Positions 26,076 to 34,779 of a DNA stretch of 64,000 bases are shown here, in pieces; position 1 is the first letter of the stretch; each line of letters starts with the position of its first letter. The stretch is from Lutibacter agarilyticus (GTDB lineage Bacteria; Bacteroidota; Bacteroidia; Flavobacteriales; Flavobacteriaceae): assembly GCF_900188235.1 (NCBI RefSeq), contig NZ_FZNT01000004.1, forward strand, positions 310,001 through 374,000. The letters run 5' to 3'. The notes under the pieces are model-generated. The model was given only the letters and a program-made list of their open reading frames with translations, searched no databases and had not been told where the DNA came from. A program made the translations under genes and the position numbers.

Positions 26076-27056
26076 ATGAAAAACAATAAAAATGAAAAGA
26101 GTAGCACAGATAGACGTAAATTCCTGAAATTGGGATTACTGTCAAGTGTTACAGCTGTTGCAGGTACTTCACTTATTTCAAATTTAACTTCTGAAGAAAC
26201 ATCAACTTCAAAAGAAAAAATTAGACTATTAACTCCTGACGGAAAAATGGTTGAAGTTGACGCTGAAAATGTTAACAAATATCCAGAAGCTCACATTACA
26301 CCTTCAGAATCTAGAAAAGGTATTCCAGATAGAAAATTTGTAATGGTAATAGATTTGGCTAAATGTAAAAATGCACGAAAATGCGTTGAAGGCTGTCAAA
26401 AAGCTCATGATTTAGATTATAATGAAGAGTTTATGAAAGTACAACTAATTCAAGATAATCCAGAAGCTTCACCTTATTGGTTACCTAAACCTTGTTTTCA
26501 TTGTGATGAACCTCCTTGTGTTACTGTTTGTCCTACGGGTGCAACATTTAAAAGAGATGACAATATTGTTCTTGTTGATAACGACCGGTGTATTGGATGC
26601 AAATTTTGTGTAACAAGTTGCCCATACTCTGCTCGTCAATTCAACTGGGGACATAAAGATAAATTTAAAGACACTTCTCAACCATATTCACCAGAAACAA
26701 GCGTTCCCGCAGCAGAAGGCACCGTTATGAAATGTGATTTTTGTCCGGATATGTTACGTCAAGGAAAATTACCACATTGCGCACAATCATGTCCTATGGG
26801 CGTCATTTATTTTGGAGATAAAAATGAAGACATTGTTACCAATGGAGATGAAACTGTTCGTTTTTCAGAATTAATTAAAGATCGTGGTGGCTATCGTCAT
26901 TTAGAGCATTTAGGTACCAAGCCAAATGTGTATTACTTACCTGCTGTGAATAGACAATTTCCACTTGAACGTGGATTTAATGTAGATGAAGATATTATTG
27001 AACGTTATAAAGACGTTCCTTATGTTCAACAATTAAAAAAAGACGGAAAAATTTAA
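26076..27056 (+). CDS. Tat-exported ferredoxin-like subunit with four Fe-S motifs
   Basis: A 326-residue DmsB/PhsB/ActB-like electron-transfer subunit. The twin-arginine signal TDRRKFLKLGLLSSVTAVAG shows export, so the protein faces the periplasm. Four cysteine clusters follow: CKNARKCVEGC (97-107), CFHCDEPPCVTVCP, CIGCKFCVTSCP and CDFCPDML with CAQSCP. In the first, the second expected Cys is Ala100. The start is the ATG at 26076; a TTG 15 bases upstream is less likely. It is followed 17 bases on by the NrfD-like gene, its membrane partner. No molybdopterin catalytic subunit is present. Confidence 0.9.
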   Translation: MKNNKNEKSSTDRRKFLKLGLLSSVTAVAGTSLISNLTSEETSTSKEKIRLLTPDGKMVEVDAENVNKYPEAHITPSESRKGIPDRKFVMVIDLAKCKNARKCVEGCQKAHDLDYNEEFMKVQLIQDNPEASPYWLPKPCFHCDEPPCVTVCPTGATFKRDDNIVLVDNDRCIGCKFCVTSCPYSARQFNWGHKDKFKDTSQPYSPETSVPAAEGTVMKCDFCPDMLRQGKLPHCAQSCPMGVIYFGDKNEDIVTNGDETVRFSELIKDRGGYRHLEHLGTKPNVYYLPAVNRQFPLERGFNVDEDIIERYKDVPYVQQLKKDGKI

Positions 27057-27073
27057 TTTAACAACTCTTAATT

Positions 27074-28420
27074 ATGGATATAGATAAAAGAAAAAGAGAA
27101 TTGGTTAAAGAATTTTCTCCGGCTTTAGAAAATTATAGCTTAAAAACTAAAATTTGGATTGGCTGCTTAGTTGCAATTATTTTAGTAGGATTTTATGCTT
27201 TTTTAGTACAATTGATAAATGGTCATATTGTAACAGGAATGAGAGACAATGTAGTTTGGGGTATTTACATTATTAACTTTATATTTTTTGTTGGAATTAG
27301 TTATTCGGGAGCATTTATTTCAGGAATATTACATTTTTTTAAAACTCCATGGAAAAATTCTGTGTCTCGAATTGTAGAATTAATTACAGTATTGTCTTTA
27401 ATAATTGGCCCTATTTTCATATTACTATGTATTGGTAGATTGGATAGGCTTCATTATTTATTTTTATACCCAAGAATTCAATCACCTATTACTTGGGATA
27501 TTATTGCTATTATGACAGATTTAGTTGGATGTTTTATTTACTTATACTTAACTTTTATTCCAGATTTTGCAATCCTTAGAGACAATAAAGAGTTAAAAGT
27601 CGCTAAGTGGCAAAAGAAAGCTTACCGAATTTTAGCATTAAATTACCAAGACACAACCGAACAAAGAGAACGGTTACATAAAATTACAAGAACAATGTCT
27701 GTAATGATAATTGTATTGGCAATTGTAGCCTATACCGTACTTGCCTGGATATTTAGTTTAACCCTTCAACCAGGATGGAATAGCACTATATTTGCACCTT
27801 ACTTTATTATTGCTGGTTTGTATTCTGGCGTTGGTGTTATTATTATTTCAATGTATGCTATTAGAAAATATTTTCATTTAGAAAGATATATTAGAAAAGT
27901 ACATTTTATTGCTGCAGGTATTGTATTACTCGTAATGTCGTTACTTTTTGGATACTTTACATTTAGTGAATATTTCGCACGTTGGTTTAGTCATAAAGAA
28001 AACGATGTTCATTTGTTAGATACATTATTTAACCGTTATTTTTGGGAATTTATTTTCGCAAATTACATTGGAGTTTTAGTGCCAATAGTGATCTTGTTTT
28101 TTAAAAAATTTAGAACTATAAAATCCATCACTTTTGCAGCCATTATTGCCGTATTAGGATTGTGGTTAAATCGTTTTTTAATTGTTGTTCCAACATTAGA
28201 AACACCTTATTTACCAATTCAAGATACTAGAGCTGAATTTGTAAACTATTCTGCTACTTGGGTTGAATATTCATTAAGCCTAACTGGTATTGCAGCATTT
28301 TGTTTGCTATTTACATTGCTTATTAAGTTTGTTCCTATTATACCAATGTCTGGAATAATAGATTATGAAAGAGACCAAAAAAAGTATAATAAAAGGCAGC
28401 CTAAAAAAGCAGTTAAGTAA
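27074..28420 (+). CDS. NrfD/PsrC/ActC-like quinone-interacting membrane protein
   Basis: A 448-residue integral membrane protein with about ten transmembrane segments. WGIYIINFIFFVGISYSGAF and LYLTFIPDFAILRDNKE resemble ActC of alternative complex III and other NrfD-family members that exchange electrons between quinone and a periplasmic Fe-S protein without heme. With the Tat Fe-S subunit just before it, it forms a standard quinol dehydrogenase or quinone reductase pair. The cytochrome genes around it suggest the quinol-oxidising direction, but this is inferred. Confidence 0.9.
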   Translation: MDIDKRKRELVKEFSPALENYSLKTKIWIGCLVAIILVGFYAFLVQLINGHIVTGMRDNVVWGIYIINFIFFVGISYSGAFISGILHFFKTPWKNSVSRIVELITVLSLIIGPIFILLCIGRLDRLHYLFLYPRIQSPITWDIIAIMTDLVGCFIYLYLTFIPDFAILRDNKELKVAKWQKKAYRILALNYQDTTEQRERLHKITRTMSVMIIVLAIVAYTVLAWIFSLTLQPGWNSTIFAPYFIIAGLYSGVGVIIISMYAIRKYFHLERYIRKVHFIAAGIVLLVMSLLFGYFTFSEYFARWFSHKENDVHLLDTLFNRYFWEFIFANYIGVLVPIVILFFKKFRTIKSITFAAIIAVLGLWLNRFLIVVPTLETPYLPIQDTRAEFVNYSATWVEYSLSLTGIAAFCLLFTLLIKFVPIIPMSGIIDYERDQKKYNKRQPKKAVK

Positions 28421-28440
28421 TAGTCATAAAATTAGAAATT

Positions 28441-29370
28441 ATGAAAAGTAATCTCATGAAACATACATTTTACGCTTCTTTTATTGCAATTCTATTGTTC
28501 AGCAACTTAGGTTTTGCACAGCAAGAAGAACAAAAAGAAGAATTTGATGTTCGTAAATATAAAACGGTTTATAAATTTAATTCGTTCAAACAAAGTGATA
28601 ATTCACGCTTGTTAGAAGTTAGTTTTATAGTTCAAAACAAAAAAGACAGAAAAGATAAAATACCAGTTTTTGAAGCTGAAATTTATTTTTACAATGTTTT
28701 AAACGATGAAGAATTATTATTAGGAACAGCATTCACTTCAAAAGAAGGAATAGCTAAACTCACGCTTCCTTCAAGCCAAAATTATGAATTAGATGAAGAT
28801 GGATTCATAAATTTAACAGCACGTTTTATAGGTTCTAAAGGATTAAAAAGCGCTAAAAAAAGTTTAGCTGTAAAAGATTTACACTTAGAACTAAATTTGA
28901 AAGAAATTGATAGTGTTAAAACAGTTATAGTTAAAGCTTATACGCTTACCCTTGACAGCCTACAAACAAAAGTACCTTTAGAAGAAGCTGATATTACAAT
29001 TTTTGTTAAAGGTATGTTGTCTAATATGCCAATTAAAGAAGGAAGTATTGAAGATGGTGTATTTGAATTTGAATTCCCAACCAATATCCCAGGCGACGGT
29101 GATGGTGATGTAACTGTTATAGCAAACATTGAAGATCACGATGAATTTGGTAACGTAGCTCAAGAAAAATTTATAAATTGGGGTAGTCATAAAATTACAC
29201 CTGTAAAAAAAGTAAAAAACACCCTATGGTCTGAATCAGCTCCACTGTGGATGTATATTGTTTTAAGTATTTTACTTTTAGGTGTTTGGGCTAATTACAT
29301 TTATACAATTTTTAACCTATTTAAAATAAAAAAAGAAGGAAAAAGTATTAATTTAGCAACAGAAGAATAA
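28441..29370 (+). CDS. Unrecognised periplasmic protein with C-terminal anchor
   Basis: A 309-residue protein with a signal peptide (FYASFIAILLFSNLGFAQ), a charged beta-rich region, an acidic glycine stretch (PGDGDGDV) and one C-terminal membrane helix (WMYIVLSILLLGVWANYIYTIF) followed by a short Lys-rich tail. It has no Cys and no heme site. The position between the NrfD-like gene (20 bases) and a cytochrome gene suggests a structural or docking subunit of the same complex. A second ATG five codons on is an alternative start. I do not recognise a family. Confidence 0.78.
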   Translation: MKSNLMKHTFYASFIAILLFSNLGFAQQEEQKEEFDVRKYKTVYKFNSFKQSDNSRLLEVSFIVQNKKDRKDKIPVFEAEIYFYNVLNDEELLLGTAFTSKEGIAKLTLPSSQNYELDEDGFINLTARFIGSKGLKSAKKSLAVKDLHLELNLKEIDSVKTVIVKAYTLTLDSLQTKVPLEEADITIFVKGMLSNMPIKEGSIEDGVFEFEFPTNIPGDGDGDVTVIANIEDHDEFGNVAQEKFINWGSHKITPVKKVKNTLWSESAPLWMYIVLSILLLGVWANYIYTIFNLFKIKKEGKSINLATEE

Positions 29371-29444
29371 CACAACAAAACCTAAAAAATTTGGTATTGT
29401 TTTTGATATTTAATTAATAACGAATAAAATAAAATCCTAAAAAA

Positions 29445-29846
29445 ATGAAAAAATTCAAAATCTTAATGCTGATTGGGGTAATTACCCTTGGTCTATTTTC
29501 TTTCACTAAATTAGTGCAAGAAGAGTGGGTTGTACCTGCTAAATATGAAAAAATGACGAATCCTACCGAAGCCAGTGATGACAACATTTCTGACGGAAAA
29601 ATGTTATACGGTAAACATTGTAAATCTTGCCACGGTAAAGAAGGTTTAGGTGATGGTCAAAAAGCTGATGAAGTTGAAGGCGATTTAGGAGATTTTTCTT
29701 CGGAAGAATTTCAAGCACAATCTGATGGAGCTTTATTTTACAAAAGTTATATTGGTAGAGATGACATGCCTAACTTTGAAAAGAAAATGCCAGACGAAGA
29801 TGATATGTGGTACATAGTAAGCTATATGAGAACCTTAGGAGAATAA
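29445..29846 (+). CDS. Periplasmic monoheme cytochrome c
   Basis: A 133-residue class I cytochrome with a signal or anchor sequence (FKILMLIGVITLGLFSF), heme site GKHCKSCHGKEGLGDG and probable Met axial ligand in RDDMPNFEKKMP, followed by the C-terminal helix DDMWYIVSYMRTLGE. Strongly acidic, which fits a soluble electron shuttle. It is the last gene of the cluster and ends just before a bidirectional terminator. It could carry electrons from the NrfD/Fe-S module to the lipoprotein cytochromes or to a terminal oxidase. Confidence 0.9.
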   Translation: MKKFKILMLIGVITLGLFSFTKLVQEEWVVPAKYEKMTNPTEASDDNISDGKMLYGKHCKSCHGKEGLGDGQKADEVEGDLGDFSSEEFQAQSDGALFYKSYIGRDDMPNFEKKMPDEDDMWYIVSYMRTLGE

Positions 29847-29863
29847 TACACTATATTATAAAC

Positions 29864-29894
29864 AAAAAAACCGAGCTCTTAGCTCGGTTTTTTT
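29864..29894. terminator. Bidirectional terminator between cytochrome and hemN
   Basis: A7 + CCGAGCT-CTT-AGCTCGG + T7 gives a strong symmetric hairpin between convergent genes. Confidence 0.92.
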
Positions 29895-29909
29895 GTTTAT
29901 AATCTTTTT

Positions 29910-31268
29910 TTATATAGTCATTGAAAAAACCCTCGTATCAGGTTTATTTTCAAGTAGTCTAAGGTCAAAAGCCATACAAATATTACGTACAAACATTCTT
30001 CCCTCCTCTTTTACTGTTATTTTAGTATCAGAAACTTCAAGTAAACCATCATCAATCATTTCTTGCAAACGTTCAATAATTTCATTTTTAATTGTAACGT
30101 CTAAACCAATTTTCCATTCAGTTTCTAGGTTACACATTAAATTTAAAATGTGTTTTCTTACAATTAAATCTTGTTCGGTTAATAAATGACCTCTAAATAT
30201 TGGAATTACACCACTATTTACTTTTTCGGTATATACATCAACATCTTTTTCATTTTGAGCAAACGCATACCAAGAATCTGAAATTGAAGACATCCCCAAA
30301 CCGATCATTAATTCGGTTTTACCAGCTGTATAACCCATAAAATTACGGTGTAACTTTTTAGATTCCATAGCCTTGTGTAATGAATCAGTTGGTAAAGCAA
30401 AATGATCCATTCCTACTTCAATATAGCCATTATCAAAAAACAACTGCTTTCCTAATTCGTATAAATAACGCTTTTCATTGTCTTTAGGTAAATCATTTTC
30501 ATCAAAACCACGCTGACCAACACCTTTTATCCAAGGTACGTGTGCATAGCTATAATACGCTATTCTATCTGGTTTTAATTCAATAGTATTTTTTATGGTA
30601 TTTCTAATGCTTTCTTCTGTTTGAAACGGCAATCCGAAAATTAAGTCGTGACTTATAGATTCATATCCAATTTTACGTGACAAATCATTTACACGTTTTA
30701 CTTGCTCAAAACTCTGAACTCTATGAATTGCTTTTTGAACTTTAGGATCATAATCTTGAATTCCAAAACTATTTCTACGTGAACCTAAATCGTATAAAGT
30801 TTGCAATTGTTCTTCGGAAGTATGATTTGGATGTCCTTCATAACTGAAGTCGAAGGTTTCAAACTTATCAGCTCTTTTAAATATACCGTTGATTAGCTTT
30901 TTTAAATTTTTCGAAGAAAAAAAAGTAGGAGTTCCACCACCTAAATGAATTTCTCTAATTTTTGGTCGTTCAACCAATAAATCACAATATAAATCCCATT
31001 CTTTTAAAACGGTATCCATATACGGTTGTTCAACTTCGTGACGTTTGGTTATTTTTTTATGACACGCACAAAACGTACATAAACTTTCACAAAACGGTAA
31101 ATGAATATATAAGCTAATCCCTTCTACTTGATTACTTTCGTCAAACGATTTTTTAACTGTACGTTCCCAATCTTGCTGAGCTATACCTTCTTTATCCCAA
31201 AAAGGCACCGTTGGATAACTAGTATATCTTGGTCCTGGAATGTTATATTTTTGAATTAAGTTTTTCAT
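29910..31268 (-). CDS. hemN: Oxygen-independent coproporphyrinogen III dehydrogenase
   Basis: A 452-residue radical-SAM enzyme that decarboxylates coproporphyrinogen III to protoporphyrinogen IX without oxygen. The N-terminal YNIPGPRYTSYPTVPFW is the true-HemN signature, and the cluster motif is LPFCESLCTFCACHKK (CxxxCxxC plus the extra Cys); EIHLGGGTPTFFS and SFGIQDYDPKVQ follow. Full length. It is the last gene of the minus-strand heme run and converges with the cytochrome cluster. Use of the anaerobic-type enzyme suggests low-oxygen growth, though many flavobacteria use HemN generally. Confidence 0.95.
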   Translation of the reverse strand: MKNLIQKYNIPGPRYTSYPTVPFWDKEGIAQQDWERTVKKSFDESNQVEGISLYIHLPFCESLCTFCACHKKITKRHEVEQPYMDTVLKEWDLYCDLLVERPKIREIHLGGGTPTFFSSKNLKKLINGIFKRADKFETFDFSYEGHPNHTSEEQLQTLYDLGSRRNSFGIQDYDPKVQKAIHRVQSFEQVKRVNDLSRKIGYESISHDLIFGLPFQTEESIRNTIKNTIELKPDRIAYYSYAHVPWIKGVGQRGFDENDLPKDNEKRYLYELGKQLFFDNGYIEVGMDHFALPTDSLHKAMESKKLHRNFMGYTAGKTELMIGLGMSSISDSWYAFAQNEKDVDVYTEKVNSGVIPIFRGHLLTEQDLIVRKHILNLMCNLETEWKIGLDVTIKNEIIERLQEMIDDGLLEVSDTKITVKEEGRMFVRNICMAFDLRLLENKPDTRVFSMTI

Positions 31269-31275
31269 TTGCGTC

Positions 31276-31348
31276 TAGTTGTTGGTTGTTGGCTACTTAT
31301 TGTTAGTTTCATATTCATCAAAAACTAACAACTAAAAACTAACAACTA
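31276..31348. repeat. Imperfect inverted and direct repeats between hemE and hemN
   Basis: The right half contains AAAACTAACAACT twice in tandem (31321-31346) and the left half is a diverged reverse complement (TAGTTGTTGGT ... TGTTAGTTT, 31276-31309). The right arm touches the hemE stop codon. It could form an mRNA hairpin. Confidence 0.5.
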
Positions 31349-32368
31349 TTTATACTCCTTTACAGCATCAATAAATGCTTTGGCGTGGTCTAATGGTACA
31401 TGTGGTAAAATACCGTGACCTAAATTCACAATATATTTATCTTTTCCAAAACCATCAATCATTTCTTTCACCACGGTTTTAATCACTTTTGGGGGTGATA
31501 ATAAACGAACCGGATCAAAGTTACCTTGTAAAGTTATTTTATTTCCTGTTAACTTTCTTGCAACTTGTGGTGCAACTGTCCAATCTACACCTAAAGCTGA
31601 TGCATTTGAATTTGCCATATCCTCTAAAGCAAACCAACATCCTTTTCCAAAGGCAATTACCGGAGCATCATCTTTCAATGCCTCAATAATTTGATTGATA
31701 TACTGCCAAGAAAATTCTTGATAATCAGTTGGAGATAACATTCCTCCCCAAGAATCAAATATTTGAACAGCATTTACGCCCGATTTTACTTTTTCTTTCA
31801 AATAAGCAATAGTGGTATCTGTAATTTTCTGTAATAAAGTATGAGCAGCAACTGGTTGTGTAAAACAAAACTCTTTGGCTTTATCAAAGTTTTTAGACCC
31901 TTGACCTTGAACACAGTAACATAAAATTGTCCAAGGAGACCCCGCAAAACCAATTAAAGGAATTTCATCATTCAACAACTCTTTAGTAGCTTTAATAGCT
32001 TCCATAACGTAGCCTAATTCAACAGTAACATCTGGTACAATTACATTATCTACATCTTTTTGAGAACGAATAGGATTTGGCAACCAAGGTCCTATTCCAG
32101 GTTTCATTTCAACCTCAATATTCATTGCCTGCGGAATTACTAAAATATCAGAAAATAAAATAGCGGCATCCATTCCGTATCTTCGAATTGGTTGTACTGT
32201 AATTTCCGAAGCCAATTCTGGAGTTCTACAACGTGTAAAAAAGTCGTATTTCTCACGAATTGCAATAAACTCAGGTAAATATCTTCCTGCCTGACGCATC
32301 ATCCAAACTGGTGGACGCTCAACTGTTTCACCTTTTAAGGCTCTTAAAAATAAATCGTTCTTAATCAT
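31346..32368 (-). CDS. hemE: Uroporphyrinogen decarboxylase
   Basis: A 340-residue cytoplasmic enzyme removing four acetate carboxyls from uroporphyrinogen III. Family signatures: [17 protein letters not shown] near the N-terminus, [26 protein letters not shown] and [10 protein letters not shown] near the C-terminus. Complete and typical in length. It lies between hemL and hemN in the heme run, with 36 bases to hemL. Confidence 0.96.
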   Translation of the reverse strand: MIKNDLFLRALKGETVERPPVWMMRQAGRYLPEFIAIREKYDFFTRCRTPELASEITVQPIRRYGMDAAILFSDILVIPQAMNIEVEMKPGIGPWLPNPIRSQKDVDNVIVPDVTVELGYVMEAIKATKELLNDEIPLIGFAGSPWTILCYCVQGQGSKNFDKAKEFCFTQPVAAHTLLQKITDTTIAYLKEKVKSGVNAVQIFDSWGGMLSPTDYQEFSWQYINQIIEALKDDAPVIAFGKGCWFALEDMANSNASALGVDWTVAPQVARKLTGNKITLQGNFDPVRLLSPPKVIKTVVKEMIDGFGKDKYIVNLGHGILPHVPLDHAKAFIDAVKEYK

Positions 32369-32404
32369 CTATCTTATGTCGTATTTTTAGTTAGGTGTAT
32401 ACTC

Positions 32405-33700
32405 TTATTTATTAAATTTATTTGCAACAGCTTTCATTGCTATTTGAATTGCAGATCTCACTTTGTAAATATCTCTTTTTGTCATTGCAGTCGATAAAAA
32501 CCAAGATTCAAACTGAGATGGAGGCAAAAACACACCATTTTCCATCATCTTCCAGAAGAAAGTTTTAAACTTATCGGTATCACTTGTTTGAGCTGTTTTA
32601 AAGTCAACTACTCTTGTTTTTGTAAAAAATGGATTGATCATAGAACCGAATCTATTCACTTGTAAATCAATACCATTTGCTTTTGCTGCCATTTTCATTT
32701 CACGCTCTAAAAACGCTGCTGTTTTTTCAAAATCTTTATAAGGATCTTGATTTTTCAACTCTTTTAAAGTCGCAATTCCACAACTCATTGCAATTGGGTT
32801 TCCTGACAAAGTTCCGGCTTGGTACATATCTCCTAACGGCGCTACCATTTCCATAATTTCATTTCTAGCTCCATAAGCTCCTACTGGAAAACCACCACCT
32901 ACAACTTTACCTAAACAAGTAATATCTGCTTCAAAACCTAATAACTCTTGAGCTCCACCAAATTGAGAACGAAAACCTGTCATAACCTCATCAGCAATTA
33001 GTAAAATACCACTTGCTTTTGTAAGTTCTTTTAATTCTTTTATAAATTTAGCTGAAGGTTGAATTACCCCCATATTACCAGCAATTGGCTCAATAATTAT
33101 GGCAGCAACATCATCATTTCTTAAATGGCGCTCTACACTTTTAATATTGTTGAATTCTGCAATTAAAGTATTTTTTACAGCTTCATCTGGCACTCCTTTA
33201 CTTCCTGGAATACTTAATGTTGCCAAACCTGAACCTGCTGCAACTAATAATGCATCTGAATGCCCATGGTAACAGCCTGCAAATTTTATAATTTTATTTT
33301 TTCCTGTAAAAGCTCTCGCCAAACGAATTGCACTTAAAACTGCTTCCGTTCCTGAGTTTACAAAACGAACTTTATCCATTCCTGGAAAAGCATCACAAAC
33401 TAACTCTGCCATTATAATTTCACCTTTGGTAGAAGCCCCAAAAGTGTAACCATTTTTCATGTATTTTTTTACCGTTTTTTCAACAGTGCTATTTCTGTGA
33501 CCTAAAATCATTGGTCCATAAGAAAGTACCATATCTACATACTCATTGCCATCAACATCGAATATTTTACTTCCTTTAGCTCGATCAATAAAAATAGGAA
33601 CTCCACCAACAGACTTAAATGCTCTTACTGGTGAATTTACCGCTCCAACTAGATTTTTTTTACCTCTTGTATATAATTCAATTGATTTATCTATCTTCAT
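32405..33700 (-). CDS. hemL: Glutamate-1-semialdehyde 2,1-aminomutase
   Basis: A 431-residue PLP enzyme making 5-aminolevulinate. Markers: VNSPVRAFKSVGG, VNSGTEAVLSAIRLARA, ILLIADEVMTGFR and DITCLGKVVGGGFPVGAYG with the PLP Lys. With HemA this confirms the C5 pathway. It sits between hemB and hemE; the 110-base gap before it contains diverged repeats. Confidence 0.96.
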   Translation of the reverse strand: MKIDKSIELYTRGKKNLVGAVNSPVRAFKSVGGVPIFIDRAKGSKIFDVDGNEYVDMVLSYGPMILGHRNSTVEKTVKKYMKNGYTFGASTKGEIIMAELVCDAFPGMDKVRFVNSGTEAVLSAIRLARAFTGKNKIIKFAGCYHGHSDALLVAAGSGLATLSIPGSKGVPDEAVKNTLIAEFNNIKSVERHLRNDDVAAIIIEPIAGNMGVIQPSAKFIKELKELTKASGILLIADEVMTGFRSQFGGAQELLGFEADITCLGKVVGGGFPVGAYGARNEIMEMVAPLGDMYQAGTLSGNPIAMSCGIATLKELKNQDPYKDFEKTAAFLEREMKMAAKANGIDLQVNRFGSMINPFFTKTRVVDFKTAQTSDTDKFKTFFWKMMENGVFLPPSQFESWFLSTAMTKRDIYKVRSAIQIAMKAVANKFNK

Positions 33701-33720
33701 AATCTGTTATTTTTTGGTAA

Positions 33721-33779
33721 TTGAGCGAAGTTGAAATTACTCATCACTTCTAATTAGTTTATTTTGAGCTTAATCGAAA
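33721..33779. repeat. Two diverged 16-base direct repeats
   Basis: TTGAGCGAAGTTGAAA (33721-33736) and TTGAGCTTAATCGAAA (33764-33779) agree at 12 of 16 positions. They resemble the dispersed TGAGCGAAGTCGAAA-type intergenic sequence seen in flavobacterial genomes. They lie between hemB and hemL. Confidence 0.4.
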
Positions 33780-33810
33780 GACTCAGTAACCTATTTTTGC
33801 TCAATAGTTT

Positions 33811-34779
33811 TTATTTTTTCAATAATAATTTTGCAACATCTTTCGCAAAATACGTAATAATAATATCGGCTCCTGCTCTTTTCATAGATAGTAAACTTTC
33901 CATCATTACACGATCACCATCAATCCAACCTTTTTCAGCTGCAGCCTTTATCATGGCATATTCACCACTTACATTATAACACGCTATTGGTCGGTCGAAA
34001 TTGTTTTTTAAATCACGAATAATATCTAAATAAGCCAATGCTGGTTTTACCATTAAAATATCAGCACCTTCTTGATCGTCAAAAGTAGCTTCACGCAAAC
34101 CTTCATCTCTGTTTGAAGGATCCATTTGATAGGTTCTTCTATCACCAAAAGTTGGAGCAGAATCTGCCGCATCTCTAAAAGGACCGTAAAAAGCTGATGA
34201 GTATTTTACCGCATACGACATGATTGGTAAGTTTGGAAAACCTGTATTATCCAATGCTTCACGAATACTTAAAATCATACCATCCATCATTCCTGAAGGC
34301 GCCACCATATCAACTCCTGCCTTTGCATGAGATATTACCTGTTTTGCAATATTTACAAGTGTAGCATCATTATCAACGTCATTTTCGTGAATAATTCCGC
34401 AATGTCCGTGGCTTGTGTATTCACAAAAACAAACATCCGTAATTACATATAAACTTGGGTAATTCTTTTTTATGAAACGAACCGCTTGTTGCATAATTCC
34501 GTCATCATTCCAAGTTTCAGAACCAGTATCATCTTTTTCAGAAGGAATTCCAAATAATAAAACTGCTGGTATATCTAAAGCAACAACCTCATCTAATTCT
34601 TTTGAAATAGTATCTAATGAAAAACGTTTAATTCCGGGCATCGAAACAATTTCCGTTTCAATATTTTCTCCTTCTTCAATAAATAAAGGATAAATTAAAT
34701 CGTCAATAGTTAATTTATGTTCTCTAACTAAACGACGAATGTTTTCCGTTTTCCTTAAACGTCTGGTTCTATTTATCAT
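33811..34779 (-). CDS. hemB: Porphobilinogen synthase (delta-aminolevulinate dehydratase)
   Basis: A 322-residue enzyme condensing two 5-aminolevulinates. The metal-site segment [14 protein letters not shown] keeps three Cys, as in zinc-dependent forms. The two Schiff-base Lys are in [15 protein letters not shown] and [11 protein letters not shown]. The start overlaps the hemCD stop by 4 bases, indicating coupled translation. Confidence 0.96.
   Translation of the reverse strand: MINRTRRLRKTENIRRLVREHKLTIDDLIYPLFIEEGENIETEIVSMPGIKRFSLDTISKELDEVVALDIPAVLLFGIPSEKDDTGSETWNDDGIMQQAVRFIKKNYPSLYVITDVCFCEYTSHGHCGIIHENDVDNDATLVNIAKQVISHAKAGVDMVAPSGMMDGMILSIREALDNTGFPNLPIMSYAVKYSSAFYGPFRDAADSAPTFGDRRTYQMDPSNRDEGLREATFDDQEGADILMVKPALAYLDIIRDLKNNFDRPIACYNVSGEYAMIKAAAEKGWIDGDRVMMESLLSMKRAGADIIITYFAKDVAKLLLKK

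Noticed and set aside
31321-31346. CRISPR reading of the AACTAACAACT copies
   Set aside because: Two short adjacent copies with no spacers.
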